A stretch of 64,000 bases of DNA from the NCBI RefSeq assembly GCF_002176815.1, contig NZ_CP021648.1, positions 496,001-560,000 of the forward strand. Reading direction: 5' to 3'. Below, in pieces: positions 1 through 8,389 of the stretch (its first letter is position 1; every line of letters begins with the position of its first letter). Both the position numbers and the translations under genes were made by a program. Source of the DNA: Acidovorax sp. T1. Its GTDB lineage: Bacteria > Pseudomonadota > Gammaproteobacteria > Burkholderiales > Burkholderiaceae_C. The notes under the pieces are model-generated. The model was not told the origin of the DNA and did not search any database. It was given only the letters and a program-made list of their open reading frames with translations.

Positions 1-721
1 GGCCATGTTCGAGGAAGAGCGCAGCCACCTCAAACCCCTGCCAGTGCTGGGAATGCAGTATTTCGACGAGGCGGTGCGCACCGTCTGCGACGACAGCTGT
101 GTGCGGGTGGATCACAGCAGCTACGCCGCTCGCCCGGCGAACATCGGCTCCAAGGTGTTGGTGCGCATCTACGCCCAGCGCATCGAGATTCGTGACATGC
201 ACACCCGTGCCTTGCTGCGCACCCACGCCAAGGCCGAGCGTCCCGGCACGGTGATTCTGCCCATGGAGGAGCGGGTGTTCAATCCGTCTCGCGAGACCCG
301 CCTGATCCTGCGTCAGGCCGGCGAGATTGGTGAGCACGCCAGCCGGCTGTGTGAGCTGCTCTTTGCCATCGAGGGTCGTGTCGGGCAGCGCAAGCTCTGG
401 GGCATTGTGGGACTCATGCGCCGTTACCCGGCGCACTGCATCAATGCCGCCTGCGCCCAGGCCCTGGAGCAAGGGGTCTACAGCTACAAGCGCGTGCTGG
501 CGCTGACCGAAGCCCTCTTTGCCCAGGCGATGGCGGCCATCGAGGCTACCTGCGGCGAAGCACCCGCCGCCGGTGCCCACGCGCTGACGCAGCAGCATGA
601 GCTCATCCGAGACGCTGAGGAGTACAGCGATCTCTTCGCGCTCGCCGCCGCCACGGCAAACACCACCACCACCACCACCACCACCAACAACACCACCAAC
701 GCACCGGGAGTTCAGCCATGA
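1..721 (+). CDS. istA: IS21 family transposase IstA, C-terminal part (runs in from outside the window)
   Basis: This is the C-terminal portion of the IS21 DDE transposase, which carries out cleavage and strand transfer together with IstB. The frame is open from the window edge; the first ATG, at position 5, is internal. The visible part lacks the catalytic core and holds the C-terminal DNA-associated region (SYAARPANIGSKV near the start), followed by a helical segment. The protein ends in an unusual Thr/Asn-rich tail encoded by an ACC trinucleotide run. Its stop overlaps the istB start (ATGA at 718-721), the usual IS21 arrangement for translational coupling. Confidence 0.88.
   Translation, partial: AMFEEERSHLKPLPVLGMQYFDEAVRTVCDDSCVRVDHSSYAARPANIGSKVLVRIYAQRIEIRDMHTRALLRTHAKAERPGTVILPMEERVFNPSRETRLILRQAGEIGEHASRLCELLFAIEGRVGQRKLWGIVGLMRRYPAHCINAACAQALEQGVYSYKRVLALTEALFAQAMAAIEATCGEAPAAGAHALTQQHELIRDAEEYSDLFALAAATANTTTTTTTTNNTTNAPGVQP
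662..685 (+). repeat. ACC trinucleotide repeat, eight units, inside istA
   Basis: Eight consecutive ACC codons encode a Thr run, followed by AAC AAC ACC ACC AAC, giving a low-complexity Thr/Asn tail just before the IstA stop. Because the unit is a codon, slippage would change tail length without breaking the frame. Confidence 0.9.
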
Positions 722-1482
722 ACATGATCGAGATCGAACGCGCGCTGCGCGAGCTGCGCCTGTCCGGCATCGCCGAGACCCTGTCCACCCGCGTGATGCA
801 GGCCCAGGCCGCCCAGCAGCCTTTCCTGGAGACCTTCGCCGCCATGCTGCAAGACGAGCTGGACCGCCGGCGCTCTCGCCTGACCGAGCGCCGCTTCAAG
901 CGCTCGGGTCTGGATGAGCGCCCCTCGCTGGCTGACTTCGACTGGCGTTTCAACCCGAAGCTGCCGCGCAGCGCCTGCTTCGAGTTGCACACCCTGAAGT
1001 TCATCGGCGAGGGGGCCAACGCGCTGATCATCGGCAAGCCGGGCACCGGCAAGAGCCATGTGGCCAAGGCCGTGGCCTACCAGGCCACGCTGCAGGGCTA
1101 TGACGTGCGTTACCTGGAAGCCGACACCGAGTTCGCCCGTTACGCGCTGGCCACTACGGCAGAGCGCACCGAGCTGCTCAAGGACTGGGTCGCGCCGGAC
1201 CTGCTCGTCCTCGATGACCTGTTCCTGGCCAGACGCATCAGCGAGCATGCCGCTGAAGTCCTACAGGCCATCGTGCACCAGCGCTACAAGCTGCGCCGCG
1301 CTGTTCTCATCACGTCCAACCGCGTGGTGCAGGACTGGGGCAAATACCTCGGCGACGCCACCATGGCCAGCACCATCCTGGATCGCCTCATGCACCGCTG
1401 CGCGATGCTGGAGTTCGAGGGCAAGAGCTACCGCCTCAAGGAGGCCGCTGCACGCATCGCCATCACACCCGAGTCGTCATAA
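718..1482 (+). CDS. istB: IS21 family helper ATPase IstB (copy A)
   Basis: This is the AAA+ ATPase partner of IstA, which binds target DNA and activates transposition. A 254-residue protein is normal for the family. Walker A is GKPGTGKSH at about residues 104-112, and Walker B (LLVLDDL) lies at about residues 161-167. The N-terminal segment with LRLSGIAETL matches the helical domain that contacts IstA. The start ATG at 718 overlaps the istA stop by four bases. Sequence identity with the IstB proteins at 4798-5583 and 57556-58356 is visibly low outside the ATPase motifs. Confidence 0.93.
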   Translation: MNMIEIERALRELRLSGIAETLSTRVMQAQAAQQPFLETFAAMLQDELDRRRSRLTERRFKRSGLDERPSLADFDWRFNPKLPRSACFELHTLKFIGEGANALIIGKPGTGKSHVAKAVAYQATLQGYDVRYLEADTEFARYALATTAERTELLKDWVAPDLLVLDDLFLARRISEHAAEVLQAIVHQRYKLRRAVLITSNRVVQDWGKYLGDATMASTILDRLMHRCAMLEFEGKSYRLKEAAARIAITPESS

Positions 1483-1608
1483 TCCGACCGTCCTGCCTGG
1501 GGGAATTTGGGGTGGCCAAGGGTGGGGGAATTTGACCTGGCCATCGGGGCCTCGAAACGTGCTCAATGCAGGTGGTGGCTACTCACTCACCGGCAGATCG
1601 GAGGCCTT

Positions 1609-2094
1609 GTGAAGCACTTGCACGGAATGTTTGACCAAGAGGGAGGGTTCTCGGGCCCTATTGTCTTTAGCGCTAGCAACCCGCGATTTATCGCCAACTT
1701 CCCTAATGACGAGGCGCAGGTTTGGTCAGCCGACCTTATTGCGAGTCGAACAGGCGGTGGCAGCCACGTTTTTGAGTCGATATTTTTCGTCGAAGACGAG
1801 GCAACCGTGAGCATCTATGGGGTGGAGAATGAGGATGGCTGCCCCCAATTTCTACGCGACGACTTAGCTATCAAGCAACAGCAGTTCATCGCCTTCCTGC
1901 GGGAGGAAACCGCTATGGACAACAGAATCCTGGGACCGATCCACAAGATCTTCACCGGCCACCTGTGCTCCAGCGAGCTCAAAGCGACAGGTGCCTATGT
2001 GGCGTCACGGGATTCGAAGCTGGATATCGGTGTTGGGTTCCGCGATGAGGAAGGCGTGTACACCCTGCTGGCTGTGCCTTCAACCGACTACTGA
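1609..2094 (+). CDS. hypothetical protein beside the IS21 end
   Basis: I do not recognise this roughly 161-residue soluble protein. The GTG at 1609 is preceded at good spacing by GGAGG, so I prefer it to the more upstream frame opening, which lies in IS21 terminal sequence; an ATG at 1627 is an alternative. No signal peptide or membrane segment is visible. The protein is acidic and mixed alpha/beta in character, with segments such as VFSASNPRFIANFP and DSKLDIGVGFRDEEGVYTL. It lies among other small cargo-like genes, so an immunity or accessory role is possible but not shown. Confidence 0.55.
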   Translation: MKHLHGMFDQEGGFSGPIVFSASNPRFIANFPNDEAQVWSADLIASRTGGGSHVFESIFFVEDEATVSIYGVENEDGCPQFLRDDLAIKQQQFIAFLREETAMDNRILGPIHKIFTGHLCSSELKATGAYVASRDSKLDIGVGFRDEEGVYTLLAVPSTDY

Positions 2095-2095
2095 A

Positions 2096-2326
2096 TCAGC
2101 CCGGCCCGGACGTGCTCTCTTCGCCTTGGGACAAAGATGCGATCCACCTATCGAAATCGGCGACATAGGCGTAGCGATTTCGACCATCCGCGATCGGACA
2201 TGTCGAGCCAACCAGAAAGTTGGCAAAGCCATCCTGGTAGGGTTGAGGCAACGAGTCCACCACCACATAGAGCGCGTCTGTGTAGCGGTAGGTCTTTACG
2301 ATGTTTTTCAGGTCGCTCGGTGTCAT
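2096..2326 (-). CDS. small hypothetical protein
   Basis: This 76-residue reading frame runs convergently to the preceding gene, with adjacent stops. Its composition is protein-like rather than shadow-like, for example YTDALYVVVDSLPQPYQ and YAYVADFDRWIASL, which suggests a small soluble alpha/beta protein or a fragment of one. No strong ribosome-binding site precedes the ATG. It could be the end of a longer gene truncated by rearrangement. No function is assigned. Confidence 0.4.
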   Translation of the reverse strand: MTPSDLKNIVKTYRYTDALYVVVDSLPQPYQDGFANFLVGSTCPIADGRNRYAYVADFDRWIASLSQGEESTSGPG

Positions 2327-2364
2327 CTTGTCAGGATTCTTGCTTGGAAGGGAACGCGAAAGTC

Positions 2365-2667
2365 ATGCAACCTCAGAATTCACTGGCGGACAACACAGAC
2401 CGCACACCGAGCGGCGACGAGATGAGCCCAGTTGCTTGCCCACGCTGCGACTGGCTTGGCACCAAGGATCAAACGGCTGAAGCTCAGACGTGTCCGAAAT
2501 GCCACACTAGGGTGAGCCGGTTGCGTCAAAAGGGCCTCGACAATCTGCGTAGTCACTATTGGCTTTTGTCCAAGATGGGGCGCAACTTCGCGCTCACTGT
2601 GGAGGAAAGAGACAAGGAGCGAGAACGTCTGGAAGAGTTCTTTCGGCGCATCGAGGCGCCATTGTGA
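2365..2667 (+). CDS. small zinc-ribbon protein
   Basis: This 100-residue hypothetical protein starts at the ATG at 2365; the upstream part of the open frame is low-quality sequence. Two CxxC pairs, CPRCDWLG and CPKCHTRV, about 20 residues apart form a likely zinc ribbon, followed by a charged helical C-terminus rich in Glu/Arg (VEERDKERERLEEFFRR). Its stop overlaps the GTG start of the next gene (GTGA), so the two are probably co-translated. Zinc binding is inferred from the cysteine pattern only. Confidence 0.5.
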   Translation: MQPQNSLADNTDRTPSGDEMSPVACPRCDWLGTKDQTAEAQTCPKCHTRVSRLRQKGLDNLRSHYWLLSKMGRNFALTVEERDKERERLEEFFRRIEAPL

Positions 2668-3011
2668 GTCTCGCCGACCTTGAGGCGAAGTATCCTCTGA
2701 TCTTCACACAGGGGCAGCCCCGCGGTGGGCCAGGGTGGAGTGCGTTGCTTGAGGTGCTGTGCGCCCGGCTTCAAGCGCGCGCCGACGAAAGCGGCCTGCA
2801 GCCCGTCGCATTGCAAGCTCGTGAAAAGTGGGGATATCTAAGCCTTCGTTTCCACGGGCTCGACCCGGCAGACGCTTCGATGGTGTCGTACGTTGAAGCG
2901 CTATCCAAAAGAGTCTGTGAGGCCTGTGGTGGCCCTGGACAGCTCATTGCGGAGAATTACCATCGAACGCGGTGCGATGAGCACAGGATGTTGGCGCCGA
3001 TTCAAAATTGA
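2664..3011 (+). CDS. hypothetical protein with CxxC motif, C-terminus overwritten by an IS21 end
   Basis: This is a 115-residue protein with a GTG start overlapping the previous stop. The core WSALLEVLCARLQ and KWGYLSLRFHG, followed by CEACGGPGQLI and a later RTRCDEH, resembles a widespread uncharacterised cysteine-containing family; the two cysteine pairs may bind a metal. The last codons (LAPIQN) are encoded by the terminal repeat of the IS21 element that starts at 2989, so the natural C-terminus was probably cut or replaced on insertion. Function is unknown. Confidence 0.5.
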   Translation: MSLADLEAKYPLIFTQGQPRGGPGWSALLEVLCARLQARADESGLQPVALQAREKWGYLSLRFHGLDPADASMVSYVEALSKRVCEACGGPGQLIAENYHRTRCDEHRMLAPIQN

Positions 3012-3017
3012 GCCACC

Positions 3018-4625
3018 GGGGGTGCGGATAAAAACTTGGACTGGTTTTATGCCGCAAGTCCAAGGCTCACCCGGTATTCGATCGGGCTGAGGGCCCCCAG
3101 GGAGATCTTGATCCGCTTCTGGTTGTACCAGCGGATGTACGAGTCGACCACTTCAATGAACTGCTCGATGGTCGTGCCCTTCCAGTTCCGAGGATAGAAC
3201 AGTTCGTTCTTGAGGCGACCGAAGAAGCCTTCGCAAGCCGCATTGTCCGGAGAACAGGCCTTGCGGGACATGGAGCGGGTAAGGTTCGCCTCGCTCATTC
3301 TCGATAGCCAGCCAGGCCAGCGGTAGTGCCCACCGCGGTCTGAGTGGACCACTGGTCGGTCAGCTGTGTCCGTCACAGTCTCGATGGCTGCATCCAGCAT
3401 GGTGTTGACCAGCTCAGCGTCAGGGCTCGTGCCAATGGTCCAGCTCACCACCATCCCGTCGAAGCAGTCGATGATCGGTGACAGGTAGACCTTGCCTGCT
3501 GGGATCTGGAACTCCGTGATGTCCGTCAGCCATTTCTCGTTGGGCGCTGCAGCCTGGAAGTCACGGTTGATGATGTTCTCCGGTGCCGGGCTGATCTCGC
3601 CAAGGTAAGACGCATACCGCCGCCGCTTGGGCTTTGCAACGACCAAGCTCTCTTGCTTCATCAAGCGCTGCACCACCTTTTCGGAGATGGTCATGTCCTG
3701 CTTGGTCAGCGAGGCCTGCAGCCTGCGATAGCCATAGCAGCGGTGGTTCGACTCAAAGATGTCGGTGATCGCACGACGTGCAGAGAGGTACTTGTCGCCC
3801 ACCGCAGCACGAGCGCGATGGTAGAAGTACGAGCTACGTGCAAGACCTAACTGTGCAAGGAGCTCTGGCAAGCCATAGTGCTCCTTGAGGGCGTCAGTCA
3901 GCAGTGTCTTCTCCCGGTTGGACAGGAGCTGCAGATCGACGCCCAGGCCTTTTTTTAACAGTTCATTGGCCTTGTTCAAGAGGTCCTGCTCAAGGCGCAG
4001 TTGCCTGACTTCGCGGCGCAGTATCTCAACCTCGCGCTCGAGCTCTTCGCGCTCTTGAGCCCGCGGGGATTGATTGTTGTGTTTCATGGATGCGGGTGCC
4101 TCACGTCCCAGAAGCTGGTTCTTCCAGTTGTACAACGTTGGCCGGCACACGCCGAGCTTGTCAGCCACTGCCTGCGCACTTTCCTGCCGAGTGCAAAGCT
4201 CCATCACTCCCGCTTGCTTCAAGGACTCGGGATACCTTCGTTGGCCCACACTGCCAACGACAGCCCTCCTGGCCTCAGGGAATGCCTCACGCACCCACTT
4301 GGTAAGCGTCCCACGACCGGGGTAGCCCAGCGCCCTCATGGTGGCCGCGATACACCGGTCATGGGTGAGGTAGTGCTCGATGGCTGCAGTCTTCTGCGCC
4401 TGCGAGAACTTCGGTTTACGGCCTGCGTAGCCAGCGGACAAGTCGAGCTTGAATTGGTACTCGTTGTACCAACCCTTCAAAGAATTCTTCGTCGGATAGC
4501 CCAGCTGCCGTATGGTGGGCCTGACGCGCTTGCCCAGCTTGATGTAGAGCTCAACGGCTCGGATTCGATCTTCGTAGGAATACATGAACTACCTCCTGGT
4601 AGTCCAAGTTTTCGTCCGCACCCCC
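3018..4625 (-). mobile_element. IS3-family insertion sequence, copy 1
   Basis: The 24-bp imperfect terminal inverted repeats begin GGGGGTGCGGA and end AAACTTGGAC (3018-3041 and 4602-4625), differing at two positions. A 3-bp target duplication, acc, flanks the element at 3015-3017 and 4626-4628. The 1608-bp element contains one transposase gene. It is inserted between the outer and inner terminal repeats of the IS21 copy B, and removing it restores two tandem IS21 repeats. A second copy of the same length lies at 58518-60125. Confidence 0.95.
3047..4585 (-). CDS. IS3 family transposase, single-frame OrfAB (copy 1)
   Basis: This 512-residue transposase contains, in order, two N-terminal helix-turn-helix regions (from about residues 10 and 60), a third HTH-like segment near SAQAVADKLGVCRPTLYNW, a leucine-rich coiled coil (about 175-215), and the rve-type DDE core. 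Catalytic candidates are D in WLTDITEF, D in VVHSDRGGHY and E in CEGFFGRLKNEL. Most IS3 relatives make this protein by -1 frameshifting between two ORFs; here orfA and orfB are one continuous frame. The ATG lies 17 bp inside the right inverted repeat. Confidence 0.93.
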   Translation of the reverse strand: MYSYEDRIRAVELYIKLGKRVRPTIRQLGYPTKNSLKGWYNEYQFKLDLSAGYAGRKPKFSQAQKTAAIEHYLTHDRCIAATMRALGYPGRGTLTKWVREAFPEARRAVVGSVGQRRYPESLKQAGVMELCTRQESAQAVADKLGVCRPTLYNWKNQLLGREAPASMKHNNQSPRAQEREELEREVEILRREVRQLRLEQDLLNKANELLKKGLGVDLQLLSNREKTLLTDALKEHYGLPELLAQLGLARSSYFYHRARAAVGDKYLSARRAITDIFESNHRCYGYRRLQASLTKQDMTISEKVVQRLMKQESLVVAKPKRRRYASYLGEISPAPENIINRDFQAAAPNEKWLTDITEFQIPAGKVYLSPIIDCFDGMVVSWTIGTSPDAELVNTMLDAAIETVTDTADRPVVHSDRGGHYRWPGWLSRMSEANLTRSMSRKACSPDNAACEGFFGRLKNELFYPRNWKGTTIEQFIEVVDSYIRWYNQKRIKISLGALSPIEYRVSLGLAA

Positions 4626-4797
4626 ACCGTGCCGATTGAATTTTGAGCCAGGGCTAATGGCCAACCTGTGAAGGTCGGCTGTGGATAAGTGTAGTGCCTT
4701 GGGTCGGTTTTGGTCTCCTTGGTGATCGAGCTCGGTGGTCGTCCGTTGAGAGCAAGCCGCGCAGGGCGAAGCCCGTAGCGGCTTGCCCTTGAACCGC

Positions 4798-5583
4798 TCA
4801 GAACGGCTCAGCCTTCTTGGCCTGTTCGCGTGCCTTGATGCGTTTCTTGGCCACGGCTGTGCTGTGCATGAACCTGTGGGACTCGTTGCCCGTCTCGACG
4901 ATGTGGCAGTGGTGCGTGAGTCGATCCAGCAGTGCCGTGGTCATCTTGGCGTCGCCGAACACGCTGGACCATTCCTTGAAGTCCAGGTTGGTGGTGATCA
5001 TCACGCTGGTCTGCTCGTAGAGCTTGCTCAGCAGGTGGAACAGCAAGGCGCCGCCTGCCTGGCTGAAGGGCAGGTAGCCCAGCTCATCAAGGATGACCAG
5101 GTCCATGCGCTGCAAGCTCGCTGCGATGCGGCCTGCCTTGCCTTGGGCCTTCTCCTGCTCCAGTGCGTTGACCAGGTCCACCGTGGAGTAAAATCGCACG
5201 CGTGAGCCATGGCGCGTGATGCCCGCCACGCCGATGGCCGTGGCCAGATGCGTCTTGCCCGTGCCGGGGCCACCCACCAGCACCACGTTGTGCGCCTGCT
5301 CGGTGAACGCCATGCTGGCCAACTGCTCGATGAGCTTTTTGTCCACGGGCGAGCATTCGAAGTCGAAGCCCGCCAGGTCGCGGTGCACGGGGAACTTCGC
5401 CGTGTGCATCTGGTAGCTCACTGAGCGCATGGCTCTGTCCGTGACTTCCGCTTGCAGCAGGTGCTCCAGCAGCCAGCGCGAGCTCTCCAGCGTGGCGTGG
5501 CCGCCTTGCTTGACCAGGTCCTCCCAGGCCCCGGCCATGCCGTACAGGCGCAGCTCTTTGAACTCCTTGTCCAGCTCACGCAT
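4798..5583 (-). CDS. istB: IS21 family helper ATPase IstB (copy B)
   Basis: This AAA+ helper ATPase of about 261 residues has Walker [10 protein letters not shown] and Walker [14 protein letters not shown]. The start MRELDKEF at 5583 is chosen because it matches the usual IstB N-terminus and overlaps the istA stop by 8 bp; the longer upstream frame runs through istA. A C-terminal basic tail ([12 protein letters not shown]) is present. The protein is clearly related to the IstB at 57556-58356, sharing long blocks such as [12 protein letters not shown], but less so to the one at 718-1482. Confidence 0.93.
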   Translation of the reverse strand: MRELDKEFKELRLYGMAGAWEDLVKQGGHATLESSRWLLEHLLQAEVTDRAMRSVSYQMHTAKFPVHRDLAGFDFECSPVDKKLIEQLASMAFTEQAHNVVLVGGPGTGKTHLATAIGVAGITRHGSRVRFYSTVDLVNALEQEKAQGKAGRIAASLQRMDLVILDELGYLPFSQAGGALLFHLLSKLYEQTSVMITTNLDFKEWSSVFGDAKMTTALLDRLTHHCHIVETGNESHRFMHSTAVAKKRIKAREQAKKAEPF

Positions 5584-7102
5584 GATCGGCCTCCTGCATG
5601 TCGCTGCCAGCGCGCAGGCTGTCATAGCGCGCCGTGTCGGCCAGGGGTGTCTGGCTCACTTGCAGGTTGGTCGCAACCGTCTCGGGCAGGGGCTGCGCTT
5701 GCAGGCGGCCGAGCACGTTGATGACGTGCTCGGTGCTCACCCGCCCCGATGGCGGCGCACTCTCCAGGGCCAACTCCACCGCCACCAGCACGGCGTCCAG
5801 CCCTTGCTTGGGCACCTCGGCCAGTACCTGCGCCATCACCCTGTCGCCGCCCTCCTGGTGCAGCAAGCCTTTGCGCATGCGCTGCAATGGCTCGGGCAGG
5901 TCTGCAAAGGGCGCGCCGTTGCGCAGCGCGCCCGGCTTGCGCTCGATCAGCGGCACGTAATGCTGCCAGTCGTAGCGGGTCTGGTTGCGATCGCTCAGGC
6001 GCTCGTGCGTGGCCACCATAGCATCGCCGGCCACCACCACGATCTGCGCCGGGTACAGGTGTGTGCTGACCATTTGCCCCGCCCATTCGCAGGGCACCGA
6101 GTAGCGGTTGCGCGCCACCGTCACCAGGCAGGTGCTGCTCACCTTGGCCGGGTTCTCAACATAGCCATCAAAGGCCACCGGCATCGGCATCAGGTGGCTT
6201 TGCTCCAGCTCCAGCATCTCGGCGATGCTGAACGCTTTGTGCTGCGGGTGGCGCAGCTCTCGCCACAGAGCCCGGCAGCGCTCGCCCAGCCACGCATTGA
6301 GCTCGGTAAAGCTGCCAAAGCGCCGTTGCCCCGCCTCCACCCAGATGCGACGGCGGCTGTCTTGCACATCCTTCTCCACGCGCCCCTTCTCCCAGCCGCT
6401 GGCACGGTTGCAAAAATCAGGGTCGAACAGATAATGCGCGCACATGGCTGCAAAGCGCGCATTGACCACGCGGCCTTTGCCCTTCTTGACTTTGTCGACC
6501 GCCGTCTTCATGTTGTCGTAGATGCCACGGCGTGCCACGCCACCCAGCGCTGCAAAGCTGCGGGTGTGCGCATCGAACAGCATCTCGTGGCCTTGGCTGG
6601 GGTAGGCCACCAGCCAGAAGGCCCCACTGGCACACAGCTTCATGTGCGAGACCTGCATGCGGTAGTACACCCCGCCCACCAGCAAGCCGTCTTCGCTCCA
6701 GTCGAACTGGAAGGCCTCGCCAAGCTCGAAGGTCAATGGCACGAAGGCCTTGCAGGCCGCCTGTTGGCCTTCACCTTGGCGCCACTTGCGGATGAAGTCC
6801 GTCACCCGCGTGTAGCCACCTTCGTAGCCCGCTGCCTTGATCTGCGTGAACAAGGCCTTGGCCGTGCGCCGCTCCTTCTTGGGCCGCTTGGCATCGGCCT
6901 TCAAGGCTTGCTTGAGCTCCGCCTCGTGCGCCGACAGCTTGGTCGCCTTCGCCGCCTCCCGGCGGTACTTGGGCTCGACCGGCTGCGCCTCGTCCAGCCA
7001 CTTGGCCACCGTGTTGCGCGACAGACCCGTGGCCCTCGATATCTCCCGCTTCGTCTTCTTGTCCCGGCGATGCATCCGCCGTATCTTGCCAATCATGTCC
7101 AT
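5576..7102 (-). CDS. istA: IS21 family transposase IstA (copy B)
   Basis: This full-length IstA has about 508 residues. It has an N-terminal helix-turn-helix ([18 protein letters not shown]), followed by the DDE core: FQFDWSEDG holds the first Asp, an Asp in GIYDNMKT is probably the second, and the final Glu lies in the [12 protein letters not shown] region. The C-terminal beta-rich part contains [14 protein letters not shown] use the ATG at 7102, which has AAGAGGG about 8 bases upstream; in-frame starts at 7120 and 7135 also exist. The gene overlaps istB by 8 bp. Confidence 0.93.
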   Translation of the reverse strand: MDMIGKIRRMHRRDKKTKREISRATGLSRNTVAKWLDEAQPVEPKYRREAAKATKLSAHEAELKQALKADAKRPKKERRTAKALFTQIKAAGYEGGYTRVTDFIRKWRQGEGQQAACKAFVPLTFELGEAFQFDWSEDGLLVGGVYYRMQVSHMKLCASGAFWLVAYPSQGHEMLFDAHTRSFAALGGVARRGIYDNMKTAVDKVKKGKGRVVNARFAAMCAHYLFDPDFCNRASGWEKGRVEKDVQDSRRRIWVEAGQRRFGSFTELNAWLGERCRALWRELRHPQHKAFSIAEMLELEQSHLMPMPVAFDGYVENPAKVSSTCLVTVARNRYSVPCEWAGQMVSTHLYPAQIVVVAGDAMVATHERLSDRNQTRYDWQHYVPLIERKPGALRNGAPFADLPEPLQRMRKGLLHQEGGDRVMAQVLAEVPKQGLDAVLVAVELALESAPPSGRVSTEHVINVLGRLQAQPLPETVATNLQVSQTPLADTARYDSLRAGSDMQEADHA

Positions 7103-7219
7103 GGTGATCACCCTCTTCATTCCCTTGCTGCACAAAACAGCAGGGTAGGTAAAACACCTGGCTCAGTTTTAGGTCGGCATCACACCAAAAAGTGGCTCAG
7201 TTTTCGGTCGGCGTCAACA

Positions 7220-7275
7220 CTGGATTGGCAGCAGCACCAGAATGATGAATACAAGTGCTTTGCGCTCGTAACTAA
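7220..7275 (-). pseudogene. relic of a CzcI-like signal peptide cut by the IS21 end
   Basis: Immediately outside the IS21 end, the minus strand encodes ERKALVFIILVLLPIQ, which resembles the signal peptide of CzcI proteins; the intact CzcI at 9390 starts MSRWVVALMLALLPLQFSW. The reading breaks exactly at the IS21 terminus, and no clear start codon precedes it. This suggests that a second czcI-type gene was cut here. The stretch is short, so the assignment rests on pattern similarity alone. Confidence 0.35.
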
Positions 7276-7362
7276 TGGTAGCAGCCTCAATGGCCAGGAC
7301 CAATGAATCTGCCGAGTTCGCGCGCCTTCTTGGCCTGCGCTGGCACAGTTGGCAATGCACAG

Positions 7363-7632
7363 TCATACAACCATACCTGGGATCGAGAGCAGCACCTCTC
7401 GCAAGTAGTCCACGAAGGTGCTGATGAGCCATGGTCCGGCAATGAGCAGCACGACGATGGCGGCCACCAATTTGGGGATGAACGACAGCGTGTTTTCATT
7501 GATTTGCGTCACCGCCTGGAAGGTGCTAACGATCAGGCCCACCAGCAACACTACGAGCAGGATAGGCGCGGCGGTCATCAGCAACATGTGCAGTGCCGCC
7601 TGCGCAATGGTCAGGACTTGTTGCGAACTCAT
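7363..7632 (-). CDS. fliQ: flagellar export apparatus protein FliQ (orphan)
   Basis: This intact 89-residue protein is the normal length for FliQ, an inner-membrane component of the flagellar type III export gate with FliP and FliR. It has two hydrophobic helices (about residues 16-38 and 53-75), the conserved TQINENTLSFIPK segment between them, and AGPW near the second helix. No fliP lies upstream and no fliR downstream: sequence after the stop leads into a czcI-like relic and the IS21 end. It is probably a stray piece of a flagellar operon brought by rearrangement. Confidence 0.88.
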   Translation of the reverse strand: MSSQQVLTIAQAALHMLLMTAAPILLVVLLVGLIVSTFQAVTQINENTLSFIPKLVAAIVVLLIAGPWLISTFVDYLREVLLSIPGMVV

Positions 7633-7864
7633 AAGGGGGTCCTCAAAGAAGGAGCCATAGGGAAATGTTCGGACGAGTGCCGCTGCGAACTAGCGGCGCG
7701 GTCCGGCACCTCACTGCGCATCGAGTCACGACGGGACGTTTGATGGTTTACCGCCTGCGCGCGGACTGCCGCGCACAGGGGCAGTCACGCGAAGGCTTCG
7801 TGCAGAAAGGGATATTTGGGGGGCCACCGCACACTGGTGGCAGACGCGCGCCGAGGACGCGTAT

Positions 7865-8206
7865 TCAGGCCAGCGCCATCGGGGGACGCAGCAGGCCGTC
7901 CAGTGAGGGCGGCGAATAGCGTGGTGCCTGCTCAGGAATTAGGTCCGCCCGAGGCACGCTCGGAACTCCGAGCGCCAATGTCAGGATCAGCCCCGCAAGC
8001 ATCAGCCCCTCATCTGTATGCAGATGAGAGGCTGATGCGTTTTCATGCATGAACCGGTCTTCATTAGCTTGGTGCGCCACGTGTGTGAAAACTACCAGGT
8101 GCTCAAACTGGTCGGCGCGGGGTGCTCCTGCAAAGGGATTGACCATGCTAATTGCCTGCCAGAGAAGGGCAAGCACGAGCATGGCCGATTGCACGCGGTG
8201 GGACAT
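7865..8206 (-). CDS. small secreted or membrane protein beside the czc locus (possibly CzcI-like)
   Basis: Starting from MSHRVQSAM, this protein has about 113 residues: an N-terminal hydrophobic signal-like segment (SAMLVLALLWQAISM), a His-containing middle (FTHVAHQANE, SHLHTDEG), a second hydrophobic stretch (LMLAGLILTLALGV) and a Pro-rich end (SPPSLDGLLRPP). The His content and location upstream of the Czc genes suggest a small periplasmic metal-related protein like CzcI, but it lacks the clear CzcI cysteine/histidine signature. Its role is unproven. Confidence 0.5.
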   Translation of the reverse strand: MSHRVQSAMLVLALLWQAISMVNPFAGAPRADQFEHLVVFTHVAHQANEDRFMHENASASHLHTDEGLMLAGLILTLALGVPSVPRADLIPEQAPRYSPPSLDGLLRPPMALA

Positions 8207-8389
8207 GACGCCGGATTCTAGGCTAGCCACACGCGAACCGACACACAGTGCGCAGCACTTTACAAATCTGTCAAAAACGTAATCTTGCAGTCACTGCCTC
8301 GATGGTGCGCGATTTTTAGACTTCTCTCCGTGGTGCAAAAAAAGCATCTCCCGGTTGCCAAGAGGCAGCCGGTGCAACAGGAGATTCTC

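Larger units (their letters stand above)
1..1550 (+). mobile_element. 3' part of an IS21-family insertion sequence (copy A)
   Basis: The window opens inside an IS21-type element: the end of istA, a complete istB, then two similar terminal blocks that both read tgggggaattt (about 1498 and 1523). Such tandem end repeats are typical of IS21 family ends. The exact right boundary is not resolved; 1550 is an estimate between the last repeat and the next gene. The istA and istB proteins are clearly different from those of the two other IS21 elements in this window, so this is a separate lineage and not a duplicate. Confidence 0.8.
2989..7219 (-). mobile_element. IS21-family insertion sequence (copy B) interrupted by an IS3 element
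   Basis: The outer ends read TGTTGGCGCCGATTCAAAAT at 2989 and, on the other strand, TGTTGACGCCGACCGAAAAC ending at 7219. Inner copies of the repeat lie at about 4629-4650 and 7162-7183. The element carries istA and istB on the minus strand. The istB-distal terminal repeats are split by an IS3-family insertion (3018-4625). The flanking bases (agga at 2985-2988, ctgg at 7220-7223) are not a direct repeat. The two sides therefore probably became joined by recombination or deletion after insertion. Confidence 0.88.

Noticed and set aside
667..700. CRISPR-like repetition
   Set aside because: It is a simple ACC trinucleotide tract in a coding region; there are no spaced repeats. No CRISPR array was seen elsewhere in the window.
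4798..5625. Longer IstB starting at 5625
   Set aside because: The extra 14 residues lie within istA and do not match IstB; MRELDKEF at 5583 is the family start.
5429..7306. A 625-residue open frame on the plus strand across istA
   Set aside because: It is antisense to the clearly conserved IS21 istA/istB genes and shows His/Arg/Leu-biased composition typical of shadow frames in GC-rich DNA.
8230..8290. Possible bidirectional promoter between the CzcI-like gene and the first DUF4148 gene
   Set aside because: No -35/-10 pair with convincing spacing could be identified by eye, so no promoter feature is given.
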